A stretch of 64,000 bases of DNA, taken from positions 1-64,000 of the forward strand of contig NZ_QFFY01000009.1 in NCBI RefSeq assembly GCF_003131205.1, given 5' to 3'. Position 1 is the stretch's first letter; the number at the start of each line of letters is the position of its first letter. Below the pieces are notes generated by a model that was not told the DNA's origin, searched no databases, and saw only the letters and a list, made by a program, of their open reading frames with translations. Below, piece by piece: positions 1 to 7,378 of the stretch. A program made the position numbers and the translations under genes. This DNA is from Occallatibacter savannae. GTDB taxonomy: Bacteria; Acidobacteriota; Terriglobia; Terriglobales; Acidobacteriaceae.

Positions 1-74
1 CGAGCTGTCAGCCATCAGCTTTCAGCTCTCAGTCAAAAACTGAGGGCTGAAAGCTAAGAGCTGAAAGCTGAAAA
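1..74. repeat. Heptad hairpin element 1 (CAGCYNT class), upstream of rpsJ
   Basis: The left arm has 7-nt units of the type CAGCCAT, CAGCTTT, CAGCTCT. After a CAAAA loop the right arm (ACTGAGGGCTGAAAGCT...) is its near-perfect complement. The element may be cut by the window edge. It ends about 10 nt before the rpsJ start. Confidence 0.85.
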
Positions 75-83
75 GGGAAGCCA

Positions 84-401
84 ATGGTTGGACAGAGAAT
101 CAGAATTCGGTTGAAGGCATACGACTATCGCGTGCTGGATACCTCGACCGGCGAGATTGTGGAGACGGCCAAGCGCACCGGAGCAACGGTGGCGGGTCCG
201 ATTCCCTTGCCGACGATCAAGAACAAGTACTGCGTACTGCGTTCGCCCCACGTCGACAAGAAGTCGCGCGAGTCATTCGAAATCCGTACGCACAAGCGGC
301 TGATCGACATTCTTGAGCCGACGCAGCAGACGGTGGACGCACTGATGAAGCTCGATCTGCCGGCGGGCGTGGACGTCGAGATCAAGGCGTTCGAGAAGTG
401 A
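84..401 (+). CDS. rpsJ: 30S ribosomal protein S10
   Basis: 105 aa, the usual S10 length. The opening QRIRIRLKAYDYRVLD and the RTHKRLIDILEPTQQTVDAL region are S10 signatures. S10 sits in the 30S head and also partners NusB in antitermination. It is the first gene of the S10 cluster here. The elongation factor genes that often precede it would lie left of the window. The ATG follows a purine-rich GGGAAG and a heptad hairpin element. Confidence 0.97.
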   Translation: MVGQRIRIRLKAYDYRVLDTSTGEIVETAKRTGATVAGPIPLPTIKNKYCVLRSPHVDKKSRESFEIRTHKRLIDILEPTQQTVDALMKLDLPAGVDVEIKAFEK

Positions 402-468
402 GTTGCCAGTCTCCAGTTACCAGTCATCAGTAAGAACTGGAAGCTGGGAACCGGGAACTGAAGACTAG
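402..468. repeat. Heptad hairpin element 2 (NNCCAGT class), rpsJ-rplC spacer
   Basis: The left arm is TGCCAGT, CTCCAGT, TACCAGT, CATCAGT. The right arm is AACTGGA, AGCTGGG, AACCGGG, AACTGAA. Period 7 is visible by eye, and the arms are mutually complementary with mismatches. The element starts directly after the rpsJ stop. Confidence 0.87.
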
Positions 469-520
469 TTGTAGTTCCGGCAGTGCGAAGACCAACTTCG
501 CATGATGAGGTGAGGGGAAC

Positions 521-1246
521 ATGGCGGTTACAGGGATTCTGGGAAGAAAGATCGGCATGACGCAGGTCTTCGATGAGAAGGGCGATGTGCACCCGATTAC
601 GGTGCTGCAGGCTGGCCCTTGCGTGATTACGCAGTTGAAGACGCTGGCGAAGGACGGCTATGACGCCGCACAGATCGGGCTGGTTGAGTTCATCAAGGCG
701 AAGAACGTGACCAAGCCGCAGGCGGGACACTTCGCGAAGACCGAAGCGCCGCCGGTGAAGTTCATCAAGGAAGTGGACGTCGAGGCTGCGGAAGAGGGCC
801 AGGACGAGACCAAGGCTGGCGATCGCGTGCTGGTGGACATCTTCACCGATGCGAAGTTTGTGGATGTGATCGGGACGTCAAAGGGCCGCGGGTTTGCGGG
901 TGTTGTTCGCCGGCACAAGTTTGGCGGCGGTCCCAAGTCGCACGGCCACATGTTCCAGGTGCAGGGTTCGATCGGCGCATCGAGCTTCCCGTCGCGTGTA
1001 TTCCCGGGGCAGAGAATGCCGGGCCACTACGGCGCGGAGCAGGTGACGGTTCGCAACCTTCGTATTCGCGGAATCGATCTGGATGAGAATCTGCTGATGG
1101 TGGAAGGCGCGGTTCCGGGAGCGAGAGACGGATACGTGATGATCTCGAAGGCCAAGAATCCTCCGCGCGAGCGTCGTGGATTTGCCGGATCGACCACGGT
1201 TGACCCGTTGAAGGCTTCGAAGAAGGCACAGGGCAAGAGGAAGTAA
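521..1246 (+). CDS. rplC: 50S ribosomal protein L3
   Basis: 241 aa, somewhat longer than the roughly 210 aa of E. coli L3, with a Lys-rich C-terminus. ILGRKIGMTQVFDEKGDVHPITVLQAGP at the N-terminus and the central GRGFAGVVRRHKFGGGPKSHGHM block are diagnostic of L3, which nucleates 50S assembly near the peptidyl transferase centre. A GAGGGGAAC Shine-Dalgarno precedes the ATG. A small hairpin (GCGAAG/CTTCGC, 484-500) lies between the heptad element and the SD. Confidence 0.97.
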   Translation: MAVTGILGRKIGMTQVFDEKGDVHPITVLQAGPCVITQLKTLAKDGYDAAQIGLVEFIKAKNVTKPQAGHFAKTEAPPVKFIKEVDVEAAEEGQDETKAGDRVLVDIFTDAKFVDVIGTSKGRGFAGVVRRHKFGGGPKSHGHMFQVQGSIGASSFPSRVFPGQRMPGHYGAEQVTVRNLRIRGIDLDENLLMVEGAVPGARDGYVMISKAKNPPRERRGFAGSTTVDPLKASKKAQGKRK

Positions 1247-1348
1247 GCCGGTAGCTTGTAGCCGGTAGCCAGTAGTTGCTGGCTGATGTAAGCGGATTGG
1301 ATGAACTAGTTGGGAGCTACGGGCTAAAGGCTACCGGCTCCTGGCTCA
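1247..1348. repeat. Heptad hairpin element 3 (GCCGGTA class), rplC-rplD spacer
   Basis: Left units are GCCGGTA, GCTTGTA, GCCGGTA, GCCAGTA. The right arm, GAGCTAC GGGCTAA AGGCTAC CGGCTCC, is their reverse complement. About 40 nt of less regular sequence forms the loop. Confidence 0.85.
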
Positions 1349-1359
1349 GGAAGAAGACG

Positions 1360-2025
1360 ATGGCAAACGTAGATGTTGTAAATCTGAACGGCGAAAAGGT
1401 AGGCTCGCTCGATCTGGCGGACGCGGTATACGGCCAGGTGAACGAAGCGCTGCTTTGGGAAGCGGTGAAGCACTACCGCGCTTCCCTGCGCCAGGGCACG
1501 CACAAGACCAAGAGCCGTAGCGAAGTCGCCGGTTCGGGCAAGAAGCTTTGGAAGCAGAAGGGCACGGGCCGCGCCCGTATCGGTTCGGTTCGTTCGGCTC
1601 TCTGGCGCCATGGACACACGGTGCACGGACCCAAGCCGCGCAGCTATGACTATGCTTTCCCGCGCAAGAAGCTGCTGGGCGCGCTGCGTTCGGCTCTGGC
1701 TTCGAAGCTGGCTGACGGCAAGCTCACGGTGGTTGACTCGCTGGAGCTGAAGGAAGGCAAGACCAAGCTCTATCGGCAGGCGCTGGACAAGCTCTCGGTG
1801 GATCGCACGGCATTGATCGTCGAGAACGGGAAGACGCTCTCGCAGTCGCTGATGCTCGGTGCGCGCAATCTGAAGGGCGTTGAGCTGGTTCTCAACAACG
1901 AAGTGCATCCCTACGATCTGCTGCGGTATGACCGGGCGATCTTTTCCAAGGCGGCGATCGAGCAGCTGACGGACGCTCTGACGAAGAGCATCTCGAAGCG
2001 CGCATCGCAGACGGAGGCAGCGTAA
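1360..2025 (+). CDS. rplD: 50S ribosomal protein L4
   Basis: 221 aa from the ATG at 1360. An upstream in-frame extension to 1276 is rejected because it translates the heptad repeat. The RQGTHKTKSRSEVAGSGKK...KGTGRARIGS loop and the HGPKPRSYDYAFPRKKL segment identify L4, which lines the exit tunnel and in many bacteria represses its own operon. The stop overlaps the rplW start by one base (TAATG), implying translational coupling. Confidence 0.96.
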   Translation: MANVDVVNLNGEKVGSLDLADAVYGQVNEALLWEAVKHYRASLRQGTHKTKSRSEVAGSGKKLWKQKGTGRARIGSVRSALWRHGHTVHGPKPRSYDYAFPRKKLLGALRSALASKLADGKLTVVDSLELKEGKTKLYRQALDKLSVDRTALIVENGKTLSQSLMLGARNLKGVELVLNNEVHPYDLLRYDRAIFSKAAIEQLTDALTKSISKRASQTEAA

Positions 2026-2318
2026 TGCCGACCATTTACACAGTGATTCGCCGGCCTCTGATTACCGAAAAGGGCCTGGGCGTTAAGGAAACCGAAGGCA
2101 CGCTGGTGTTCGATGTAGCTCCAGAGGCTTCCAAGACCGAAGTGAAGCAGGCAGTCGAGGCGCTCTTCAAGGTGAAGGTAGCTGCAGTGCGGACCGCGAA
2201 TGTGGCGGGCAAAGAACGCCGCCGCGGCAAGTTTGCAGGCTTCCGGCCCGATTGGAAGAAGGCTTACGTCCGGCTGAAGGCCGGCGAGAAGCTGCCGGAG
2301 TACGTGAGCAACCTGTAG
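2025..2318 (+). CDS. rplW: 50S ribosomal protein L23
   Basis: 97 aa, normal length. YTVIRRPLITEKG at the N-terminus and KVKVAAVRTANVAGKERRRG in the middle match L23, which forms the docking site for trigger factor and SRP at the tunnel exit. The start codon shares its A with the rplD stop. Downstream is a heptad hairpin before rplB. Confidence 0.96.
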   Translation: MPTIYTVIRRPLITEKGLGVKETEGTLVFDVAPEASKTEVKQAVEALFKVKVAAVRTANVAGKERRRGKFAGFRPDWKKAYVRLKAGEKLPEYVSNL

Positions 2319-2320
2319 AA

Positions 2321-2442
2321 GCAGCTTTTAGCTTCTAGCCTCTAGCTTCTAGCTCGACAAGCGCAGGGGTGAAGTTGGTGAAGAAGTAAGAAGTTGGTTG
2401 AGCAAGATGAGCTAGAGGCTAGTAGCTAGCAGCTAGAAGCTC
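2321..2442. repeat. Heptad hairpin element 4 (TAGCTTC class), rplW-rplB spacer
   Basis: The left arm TTTTAGC TTCTAGC CTCTAGC TTCTAGC is answered by the right arm GCTAGAG GCTAGTA GCTAGCA GCTAGAA GC. The roughly 55 nt loop is rich in AAG and GTTGG. Confidence 0.85.
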
Positions 2443-2458
2443 ATCAAGGACAGAGACG

Positions 2459-3283
2459 ATGGCTATCAAGACATACAGACCGATCACGCCGACGCTGCGC
2501 TTCCAGACATCGCTGGTCAATGACGACCTGACGACGAATAAGCCGCACAAGCCGCTGGTCGAGACGCGCAAGCGGACGGGCGGACGCCGCAATTCGGGCG
2601 ACCTGACGATTCGGCACCAGGGCGGCGGGCACAAGCAGAAAATTCGCATCATCGACTTCAAGCGCGACAAGTTTGGAGTCCCGGGCAAGGTTGCGACGGT
2701 CGAGTACGATCCGAACCGCTCGGCGCGCATCGCGCTGGTGCACTATGCGGATGGCGAGAAGCGCTACATCCTTCAGCCTGTGGGTCTGAAAGTGGGAGCG
2801 ACGGTGAGCTCGGGTCCGGATGCCGACATTCTGGTTGGCAATGCGCTGCCGCTGAAGAACATCCCCGCCGGCACCACGGTCCACGCGATCGAGCTTCGTC
2901 CGGGCAAGGGCGCGCAGATGGCGCGTTCGGCCGGTGCGCAGGCTCAGCTGGTGGCGAAGGAAGGCGATTACGCGCTGCTGAAGCTGCCTTCCGGCGAGAC
3001 GCGCCGCGTGCTGGTTGAGTGCCTCGCGACGGTTGGCCAGGTGGGCAACACCGATCACGAAAACATTTCGATCGGCAAGGCAGGCCGTAAGCGTTGGATG
3101 GGAATCCGTCCGACAAACCGCGGCGTCACCATGAACCCTGTCGATCACCCGCACGGCGGTGGTGAAGGCAAGACGTCGGGCGGACGTCATCCTGTGACTC
3201 CGTGGGGCCAGCCGACACGTGGATACAAGACACGCAACAACAAGCGGACCGATGCATTCATCGTCAGCCGCCGGGCGAAGTAA
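2459..3283 (+). CDS. rplB: 50S ribosomal protein L2
   Basis: 274 aa, matching the family (about 273). MAIKTYRPITPTLRFQT, the GGGHKQKIRIIDFKRDK block and the highly conserved NPVDHPHGGGEGKTSGGRHPVTPWG region near the C-terminus are present. That last loop contains the His needed for peptidyl transferase centre function. AAGGACAGAGACG serves as ribosome binding site. L2 is followed by S19, L22 and S3 in the canonical order. Confidence 0.98.
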   Translation: MAIKTYRPITPTLRFQTSLVNDDLTTNKPHKPLVETRKRTGGRRNSGDLTIRHQGGGHKQKIRIIDFKRDKFGVPGKVATVEYDPNRSARIALVHYADGEKRYILQPVGLKVGATVSSGPDADILVGNALPLKNIPAGTTVHAIELRPGKGAQMARSAGAQAQLVAKEGDYALLKLPSGETRRVLVECLATVGQVGNTDHENISIGKAGRKRWMGIRPTNRGVTMNPVDHPHGGGEGKTSGGRHPVTPWGQPTRGYKTRNNKRTDAFIVSRRAK

Positions 3284-3289
3284 GAAATA

Positions 3290-3412
3290 CAGCCATCAGC
3301 TATCAGCTATCAGCTTTTAGCAAAGCATGGTTGAACAACATTGAGGGAACTGCTGGAAGCCGGACTGAGCGAGGAAGAAGCTGAGGGCTGAAGGCTGAAA
3401 GCTAGGAGCTGG
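3290..3412. repeat. Heptad hairpin element 5 (CAGCYAT class), rplB-rpsS spacer
   Basis: The left arm is CAGCCAT CAGCTAT CAGCTAT CAGCTTT. The right arm is GCTGAGG GCTGAAG GCTGAAA GCTAGGA GCTGG. The loop of about 60 nt is irregular. Confidence 0.85.
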
Positions 3413-3416
3413 TTTT

Positions 3417-3716
3417 ATGGCACGTTCGACGAAGAAGGGCCCGTTTGTAGACGCACACCTCACGACGAAGATCGAGGTGCTGAACGCGGCCAACGACAAG
3501 AAGGTCGTGAAGACCTGGTCGCGGCGCTCGACGATCTTCCCCGAATTTGTGGGGCACACGATCGCGGTGCACAACGGCAAGAAGTTCGTTCCGGTCTACG
3601 TGACCGAGAACATGGTGGGACACAAGCTCGGTGAGTTTGCTCCGACGCGCACGTTCAAGGGGCACACCGGCGGATCGAAAGCGGCAGAGGCTGCGGCCAA
3701 GCCGGCGGGCAAGTAA
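3417..3716 (+). CDS. rpsS: 30S ribosomal protein S19
   Basis: 99 aa. The start MARSTKKGPFVDAHL and the core WSRRSTIFPEFVGHTIAVHNGKKFVPVYVTENMVGHKLGEFAPTRTF are classic S19. It binds the 30S head with S13. The last dozen residues (AAEAAAKPAGK) form an Ala/Lys tail slightly beyond the usual end. Confidence 0.97.
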   Translation: MARSTKKGPFVDAHLTTKIEVLNAANDKKVVKTWSRRSTIFPEFVGHTIAVHNGKKFVPVYVTENMVGHKLGEFAPTRTFKGHTGGSKAAEAAAKPAGK

Positions 3717-3720
3717 GAGC

Positions 3721-3808
3721 AGCCGGTAGCCTGTAGCCGGTAGCTGAATGATTGATGGCTGACGGAACAAGTACGAGCTACAAGCTAATGGCTACGAGCT
3801 ACTAGCTG
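3721..3808. repeat. Heptad hairpin element 6 (GCCGGTA class), rpsS-rplV spacer
   Basis: Left units are GCCGGTA GCCTGTA GCCGGTA GC. The right arm is ACGAGCT ACAAGCT AATGGCT ACGAGCT ACTAGCT. Period 7 is clear in both arms. Confidence 0.85.
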
Positions 3809-3825
3809 ATTTGAGGAAGAGACCA

Positions 3826-4332
3826 ATGGCAGTCGAGACGAAGGAATACCGGGCGGAAGCGAGGTTTCAGCGGGTGTCGCCGCAGAAGGCGCGGCTGGTG
3901 CTGGACCTGATCAAGGGCCGGGGAATTCAGGAAGCGCTGGAGACGGCGCGGTTCACGAAGAAGCGGATCGCTCCGGTGATCGAAAAGCTGCTGACCTCGG
4001 CGCTGGACAACGCGAAGTACGTGTCGGGCGAACAGGGGATTGATCTGGATGTCGATAACCTGTATGTCAAGCAGGCTCTGGCGAACGACGGTCCGCGGAT
4101 GAAGCGGATTCGGCCTGCTCCGATGGGACGTGCGTACCGGTATCAGCGCAGGCTTTCGCACATCATTGTGTCAGTGGCAGAGCGCGATGGCGGCAGCTCG
4201 CAACTGGTGACCAGGGCGGAAGAACCGGCGGCGAAGCCGGCGAAGAAATCGGCTGCGAAGAAGACGGCAGCAAAGACAGCGAAGAAGGCTCCGGCAAAAA
4301 AGCCGGTTGCCAAGAAAAAGGCCGCCAAGTAG
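3826..4332 (+). CDS. rplV: 50S ribosomal protein L22 with basic C-terminal tail
   Basis: 168 aa from the ATG at 3826. A TTG at 3811 is possible but it lies in the SD region GAGGAAGAGACC. Residues 1-121 are a normal L22, including FQRVSPQKARLVLDLIKG and the C-terminal RAYRYQRRLSHIIVSV hairpin that reaches into the exit tunnel. Residues 122-168 form an unusual Lys/Ala/Pro tail (AKKSAAKKTAAK-type units) resembling histone-H1-like tails. This makes the protein about 50 residues longer than E. coli L22 (110 aa). Confidence 0.96.
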   Translation: MAVETKEYRAEARFQRVSPQKARLVLDLIKGRGIQEALETARFTKKRIAPVIEKLLTSALDNAKYVSGEQGIDLDVDNLYVKQALANDGPRMKRIRPAPMGRAYRYQRRLSHIIVSVAERDGGSSQLVTRAEEPAAKPAKKSAAKKTAAKTAKKAPAKKPVAKKKAAK

Positions 4333-4336
4333 CAGG

Positions 4337-4440
4337 ACAGCCGTCAGCCATCAGCTATCAGCCGTCAGTTTCGATCTGGGCAGACGGATTTGAAGTGGCA
4401 GGCGGAGAGCAAAGAGCTGATAGCTGATAGCTGAAAGCAG
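4337..4440. repeat. Heptad hairpin element 7 (CAGCCRT class), rplV-rpsC spacer
   Basis: The left arm is CAGCCGT CAGCCAT CAGCTAT CAGCCGT CAGT. The right arm is GAGCTGA TAGCTGA TAGCTGA AAGCAG. The arms flank a loop of about 45 nt. Confidence 0.85.
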
Positions 4441-4464
4441 TTTTGAGAGTTTGAGGAAAAAAGC

Positions 4465-5136
4465 ATGGGACAGAAAGTCCACCCTTATGGATTCCGGCTC
4501 GGAGTAAACAAGCCATGGCGCTCGCGCTGGTTTACGGAGCGCGATTATGACAAGCTCCTGGTCGAAGATGTGAAGCTCAAGCAAGAGCTGCGCGACAAGC
4601 TGAAGGCTGCCGGCGTGAGCTCGGTTGAGATCGAGCGTCCGGGCAACAAGCTCCGGTTCCTCATCCGCACGGCGCGTCCCGGCATTGTGATCGGGCGCAA
4701 GGGCGCGGAGATCGAGAAGCTGAAGACCGAGCTTGGCAAGCGGACCAACCGCGAGGTGTTCATCGACATCATCGAGGTGAACAAGCCTGAGCTTGACGCC
4801 CAGCTGGTGGCCGAGAATATCGCGCTGCAGCTTGAGAAGCGTGTCAGCTTCCGCCGTGCGATGCGCAAGAGCGTGGACTCGGCGCTGCGCTTCGGCTGCA
4901 AGGGAATCAAGGTTCGCGTTTCGGGCCGGTTGAACGGCAACGAAATCGCACGGTCCGAGTGGTATCTGCAGGGGCGTCTGCCGCTGCACACGCTTCGGGC
5001 GGATATTGATTATGGATTCGCCGAGGCGGAGACGACGTATGGCGTGATCGGCGTCAAGACGTGGATCTACCGCGGCGATATCTACGAGCAGAAGCGCAGG
5101 CAGCAGCCCGCGGCGACTGGTTCGGGAGTGTTTTAA
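4465..5136 (+). CDS. rpsC: 30S ribosomal protein S3
   Basis: 223 aa. MGQKVHPYGFRLGVNKPWRSRWF at the start is diagnostic. A KH-type RNA-binding segment with IGRKGAEIEKL lies around residues 70-85, and the C-terminal domain contains the GRLNGNEIARSEWYLQGRLPLHTLRADIDYG block. S3 forms part of the mRNA entry channel. The SD is GAGGAAAAAAGC. Confidence 0.98.
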   Translation: MGQKVHPYGFRLGVNKPWRSRWFTERDYDKLLVEDVKLKQELRDKLKAAGVSSVEIERPGNKLRFLIRTARPGIVIGRKGAEIEKLKTELGKRTNREVFIDIIEVNKPELDAQLVAENIALQLEKRVSFRRAMRKSVDSALRFGCKGIKVRVSGRLNGNEIARSEWYLQGRLPLHTLRADIDYGFAEAETTYGVIGVKTWIYRGDIYEQKRRQQPAATGSGVF

Positions 5137-5140
5137 AGGC

Positions 5141-5282
5141 AGGGACTCGGGACTAGGGAACAGGGAATAGAAACCCTGATCCGGAGTAACAAGCCTTGTT
5201 GGTGAGATTTGAAGCAAGCGGCCTGGGAAGTGAATTGCGGCTGGATGAAATTGGTCCCTAGTCCCTATTCCCTTGTCCCTGG
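5141..5282. repeat. Heptad hairpin element 8 (GGGACTN class), rpsC-rplP spacer
   Basis: This is a different heptad vocabulary: the left arm is GGGACTC GGGACTA GGGAACA GGGAATA. The complementary right arm is GTCCCTA GTCCCTA TTCCCTT GTCCCTG. The loop of about 85 nt is the longest of the set. Confidence 0.85.
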
Positions 5283-5299
5283 TTTTTGAGGGTTTCGTT

Positions 5300-5752
5300 A
5301 TGTTGATGCCGAAGAAGGTTAAGTATCGCAAGCAGCAGAAGGGCAAGAGGCGCGGCAAGGCGTGGCGCGGCTCCTCTCTTTCCTTCGGTGAATATGGTTT
5401 GAAGGTGATGGAGTGCGGCTACATCACGGACCGCCAGATTGAGGCGAGCCGTATTGCGATGACCCGCTTCATCAAGCGCGGCGGCAAGATCTGGCTGCGG
5501 CTGTTTCCGGACAAGCCGATCACCAAGAAGCCAGCCGAAGTCCGAATGGGTTCGGGCAAGGGCGCGCTCGATCATTGGGTAGCGGTTGTGCGGCCGGGCA
5601 AGATCCTGTTCGAGATGGAAGGCGTAACGCCGGAGATCGCGCAGGAAGCCATGCGCCTCGCTTCGCACAAGCTGCCGTTGAAGACTAAGTTCGTGCAGCG
5701 GCCGGGCGCGGAAAAGGCTGCTGCTTCTGCGACTGCCGAGAGCGCCGAGTAA
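5300..5752 (+). CDS. rplP: 50S ribosomal protein L16
   Basis: 150 aa from the ATG at 5300. Six bases further, an ATG at 5306 gives the more familiar MPKKVKYRKQQKGKRRG opening, so either could be used. Upstream in-frame codons lie in repeat element 8. The RMGSGKGALDHWVAVVRPGKILFE segment is diagnostic of L16, which sits near the A-site tRNA elbow. It has a modest Ala-rich C-terminal extension. Confidence 0.95.
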   Translation: MLMPKKVKYRKQQKGKRRGKAWRGSSLSFGEYGLKVMECGYITDRQIEASRIAMTRFIKRGGKIWLRLFPDKPITKKPAEVRMGSGKGALDHWVAVVRPGKILFEMEGVTPEIAQEAMRLASHKLPLKTKFVQRPGAEKAAASATAESAE

Positions 5753-5795
5753 CAGATTTTTGACGCGCCGCTAGCTAGAGCGCGGGAGACACGAG

Positions 5796-6101
5796 ATGGA
5801 ATTGGCAAAGATTCGTAGTTTGAGCGACGACGAGCTGCTGGCTCAGGAGAAGACCTCCGCAGAGCAGCTGTTCCGGCTTCGCTTCCAGGTCTCGATGGGG
5901 CAGAGCGATGGCGTGAAGAAGCTTCGCGAACTGCGCAAGGAGATCGCACAGATCAAGACCATTGCGCGGGAGCGCGAGCTGGGAGTTCGGGGCGCCAAGC
6001 ACGAGCTGGTTTCGACGCTGCCCGCGGGCGAGGCGAAGAAGGCCACCAAGAAGGCCGTTGCAAAGAAGCCCAGCGCGAAGAAGAAGGGAGCCGGTGAATA
6101 A
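5796..6101 (+). CDS. rpmC: 50S ribosomal protein L29 with basic C-terminal tail
   Basis: 101 aa, against about 63-70 aa in most bacteria. Residues 1-70 contain the L29 two-helix core (MELAKIRSLSDDELLAQE, then LFRLRFQVSMGQ and LRELRKEIAQIKTIARERE). Residues 71-101 are a Lys/Ala tail like that of L22 (KKATKKAVAKKPSAKKK). The stop overlaps the rpsQ start (TAATG). The 43 nt upstream spacer carries no heptad element. Confidence 0.94.
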   Translation: MELAKIRSLSDDELLAQEKTSAEQLFRLRFQVSMGQSDGVKKLRELRKEIAQIKTIARERELGVRGAKHELVSTLPAGEAKKATKKAVAKKPSAKKKGAGE

Positions 6102-6430
6102 TGACGGCGACAGAGAAGCAGGCACCGGCAAGCCGGCGCAATGAGAAGGTGGGCAACGTAGTTTCGACCAAGATGCAGAAGACCATTGTGGTCGAGGTCG
6201 AGATGCGCAAGGCTCACCCGAAGTACAAGAGGATCATCAAGAGCTCGAAGAAGTTCTACGCGCACGACGAGCAAAACTCCGCGCGGCTGGGCGATGTGGT
6301 GCGGATCCGCGAGACTCGTCCGTTGAGCAAGTTGAAGCGGTGGTCGCTTGAAGAGATTGTGCGGCGCTCGTCGCTGGCACAGATTGATGACACGGCTGGA
6401 ACAACCGCCGATGTAGAGACCGCCCAGTAG
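6101..6430 (+). CDS. rpsQ: 30S ribosomal protein S17
   Basis: 109 aa with an OB-fold S17 core: GNVVSTKMQKTIVVEVE, then HPKYKRIIKSSKKFYAHDE, then GDVVRIRETRPLSKLKRW. The first roughly 15 residues and the C-terminal 25 residues extend beyond E. coli S17 (84 aa). It is translationally coupled to rpmC through a one-base overlap and lies 26 nt before rplN, without a repeat element. Confidence 0.95.
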   Translation: MTATEKQAPASRRNEKVGNVVSTKMQKTIVVEVEMRKAHPKYKRIIKSSKKFYAHDEQNSARLGDVVRIRETRPLSKLKRWSLEEIVRRSSLAQIDDTAGTTADVETAQ

Positions 6431-6456
6431 GCGGAGCGGTTCAAGGAGAAGAATCC

Positions 6457-6828
6457 ATGGCTGTGCAAATGAGAACTATGCTCGCGGTGGCCGATAACTC
6501 CGGCGCGCGCAAGCTGCAGGTGATCCTGCCGCTCGGTGGCGGTCTGGGTGTGAAGGCCGGTCTCGGCGACATCGTGACTGCCGCGGTGAAGGAAGCTTCG
6601 CCCGATGGCACGGTGAAGAAGGGCAAGGTCGTGAAGGCGGTCATCGTCCGCACCCGCAAGGAATATCGCCGTCGCGATGGAACGTATATCCGCTTCGACG
6701 AGAATGCGGCGGTGGTAATTGACGACGCGCATGAGCCGGTGGGAACCCGCGTGTTTGGACCGGTGGCTCGCGAGCTGCGCGAGAAGAAGTTTCTGAAGAT
6801 TGTGTCGCTGGCGCCGGAAGTTGTTTAG
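6457..6828 (+). CDS. rplN: 50S ribosomal protein L14
   Basis: 123 aa, exactly family length. MAVQMRTMLAVADNSGARKLQVI and the FDENAAVVIDDAHEPVGTRVFGPVARELREK block are characteristic. L14 contacts 16S rRNA at a subunit bridge and is the target of the silencing factor RsfS. AAGGAGAAG forms a strong SD. Confidence 0.98.
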   Translation: MAVQMRTMLAVADNSGARKLQVILPLGGGLGVKAGLGDIVTAAVKEASPDGTVKKGKVVKAVIVRTRKEYRRRDGTYIRFDENAAVVIDDAHEPVGTRVFGPVARELREKKFLKIVSLAPEVV

Positions 6829-6887
6829 GCCGGTAGCCGGTAGCTTGTAGCTCGTAGCTACAGACTTCGAGCTAAAGGCTCAGGCTG
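6829..6887. repeat. Heptad hairpin element 9 (GCCGGTA class), rplN-rplX spacer
   Basis: GCCGGTA GCCGGTA GCTTGTA GCTCGTA GCTA is followed by the short right arm CGAGCT AAAGGCT. The left arm begins at the rplN stop. Confidence 0.82.
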
Positions 6888-6900
6888 ATTGGGAGAAGAA

Positions 6901-7227
6901 ATGCCGAGTTTGAATATTCGTCGTAATGATGTGGTGAAGGTGCTGACCGGGTCGGATCGTGGGAAGACCGGACGCGTGCTGCGCGTGTTTCCCGACAAGG
7001 GCACGGTTCTGGTGGAGCATGTGCGCGTGGTAAAGAAGACGGTCTCGAGCAAGCAAGGCCAGCGCACCAAGGGCGGCATCGCCGAGCACGAGTCGCCGAT
7101 CAGCGTGTCAAACGTGGCTCTGGTCTGTCCGACCTGCGATACAGCCAAGATTGGCTATAAGGTCGATGGAAGCACCAAGCAGAGGGTCTGCAAAGAGTGT
7201 GGGTCGGAGTTGCCCACGAAGAAGTAG
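6901..7227 (+). CDS. rplX: 50S ribosomal protein L24
   Basis: 108 aa from the ATG at 6901. A TTG at 6889 lies in the GGGAGAAGAA SD. The KOW motif occupies the N-terminus (VVKVLTGSDRGKTGRVLRVFPDKG). The C-terminal part carries two Cys pairs, CPTC and CKEC, as in many L24 proteins with a zinc-ribbon-like end. It binds 23S rRNA early in 50S assembly. Confidence 0.95.
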   Translation: MPSLNIRRNDVVKVLTGSDRGKTGRVLRVFPDKGTVLVEHVRVVKKTVSSKQGQRTKGGIAEHESPISVSNVALVCPTCDTAKIGYKVDGSTKQRVCKECGSELPTKK

Positions 7228-7232
7228 GGATA

Positions 7233-7308
7233 CAGCCGGTAGCTTGTAGCTGACAGCCAGTAGCAACTTGATGCAGCTACAGGCTACGAGCTAAAGGCTA
7301 CAAGCTGA
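7233..7308. repeat. Heptad hairpin element 10 (GCCGGTA class), rplX-rplE spacer
   Basis: Left: CAGCCGGTAGCTTGTAGCT, then GACAGCCAGTAGC. Right: GCAGCTACAGGCTACGAGCT, then AAAGGCTACAAGCT. These pair as a long imperfect hairpin with a loop of about 10 nt. Confidence 0.85.
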
Positions 7309-7378
7309 TTCAAACCTTCCGAAACGGTACACGGATCGATGGGGTCCACTCCGAGAGCGGAAGAAAGAGAGCAAAGAA

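Noticed and set aside
1276..1359. N-terminal extension of rplD
   Set aside because: It translates repeat element 3. The ATG at 1360 fits L4.
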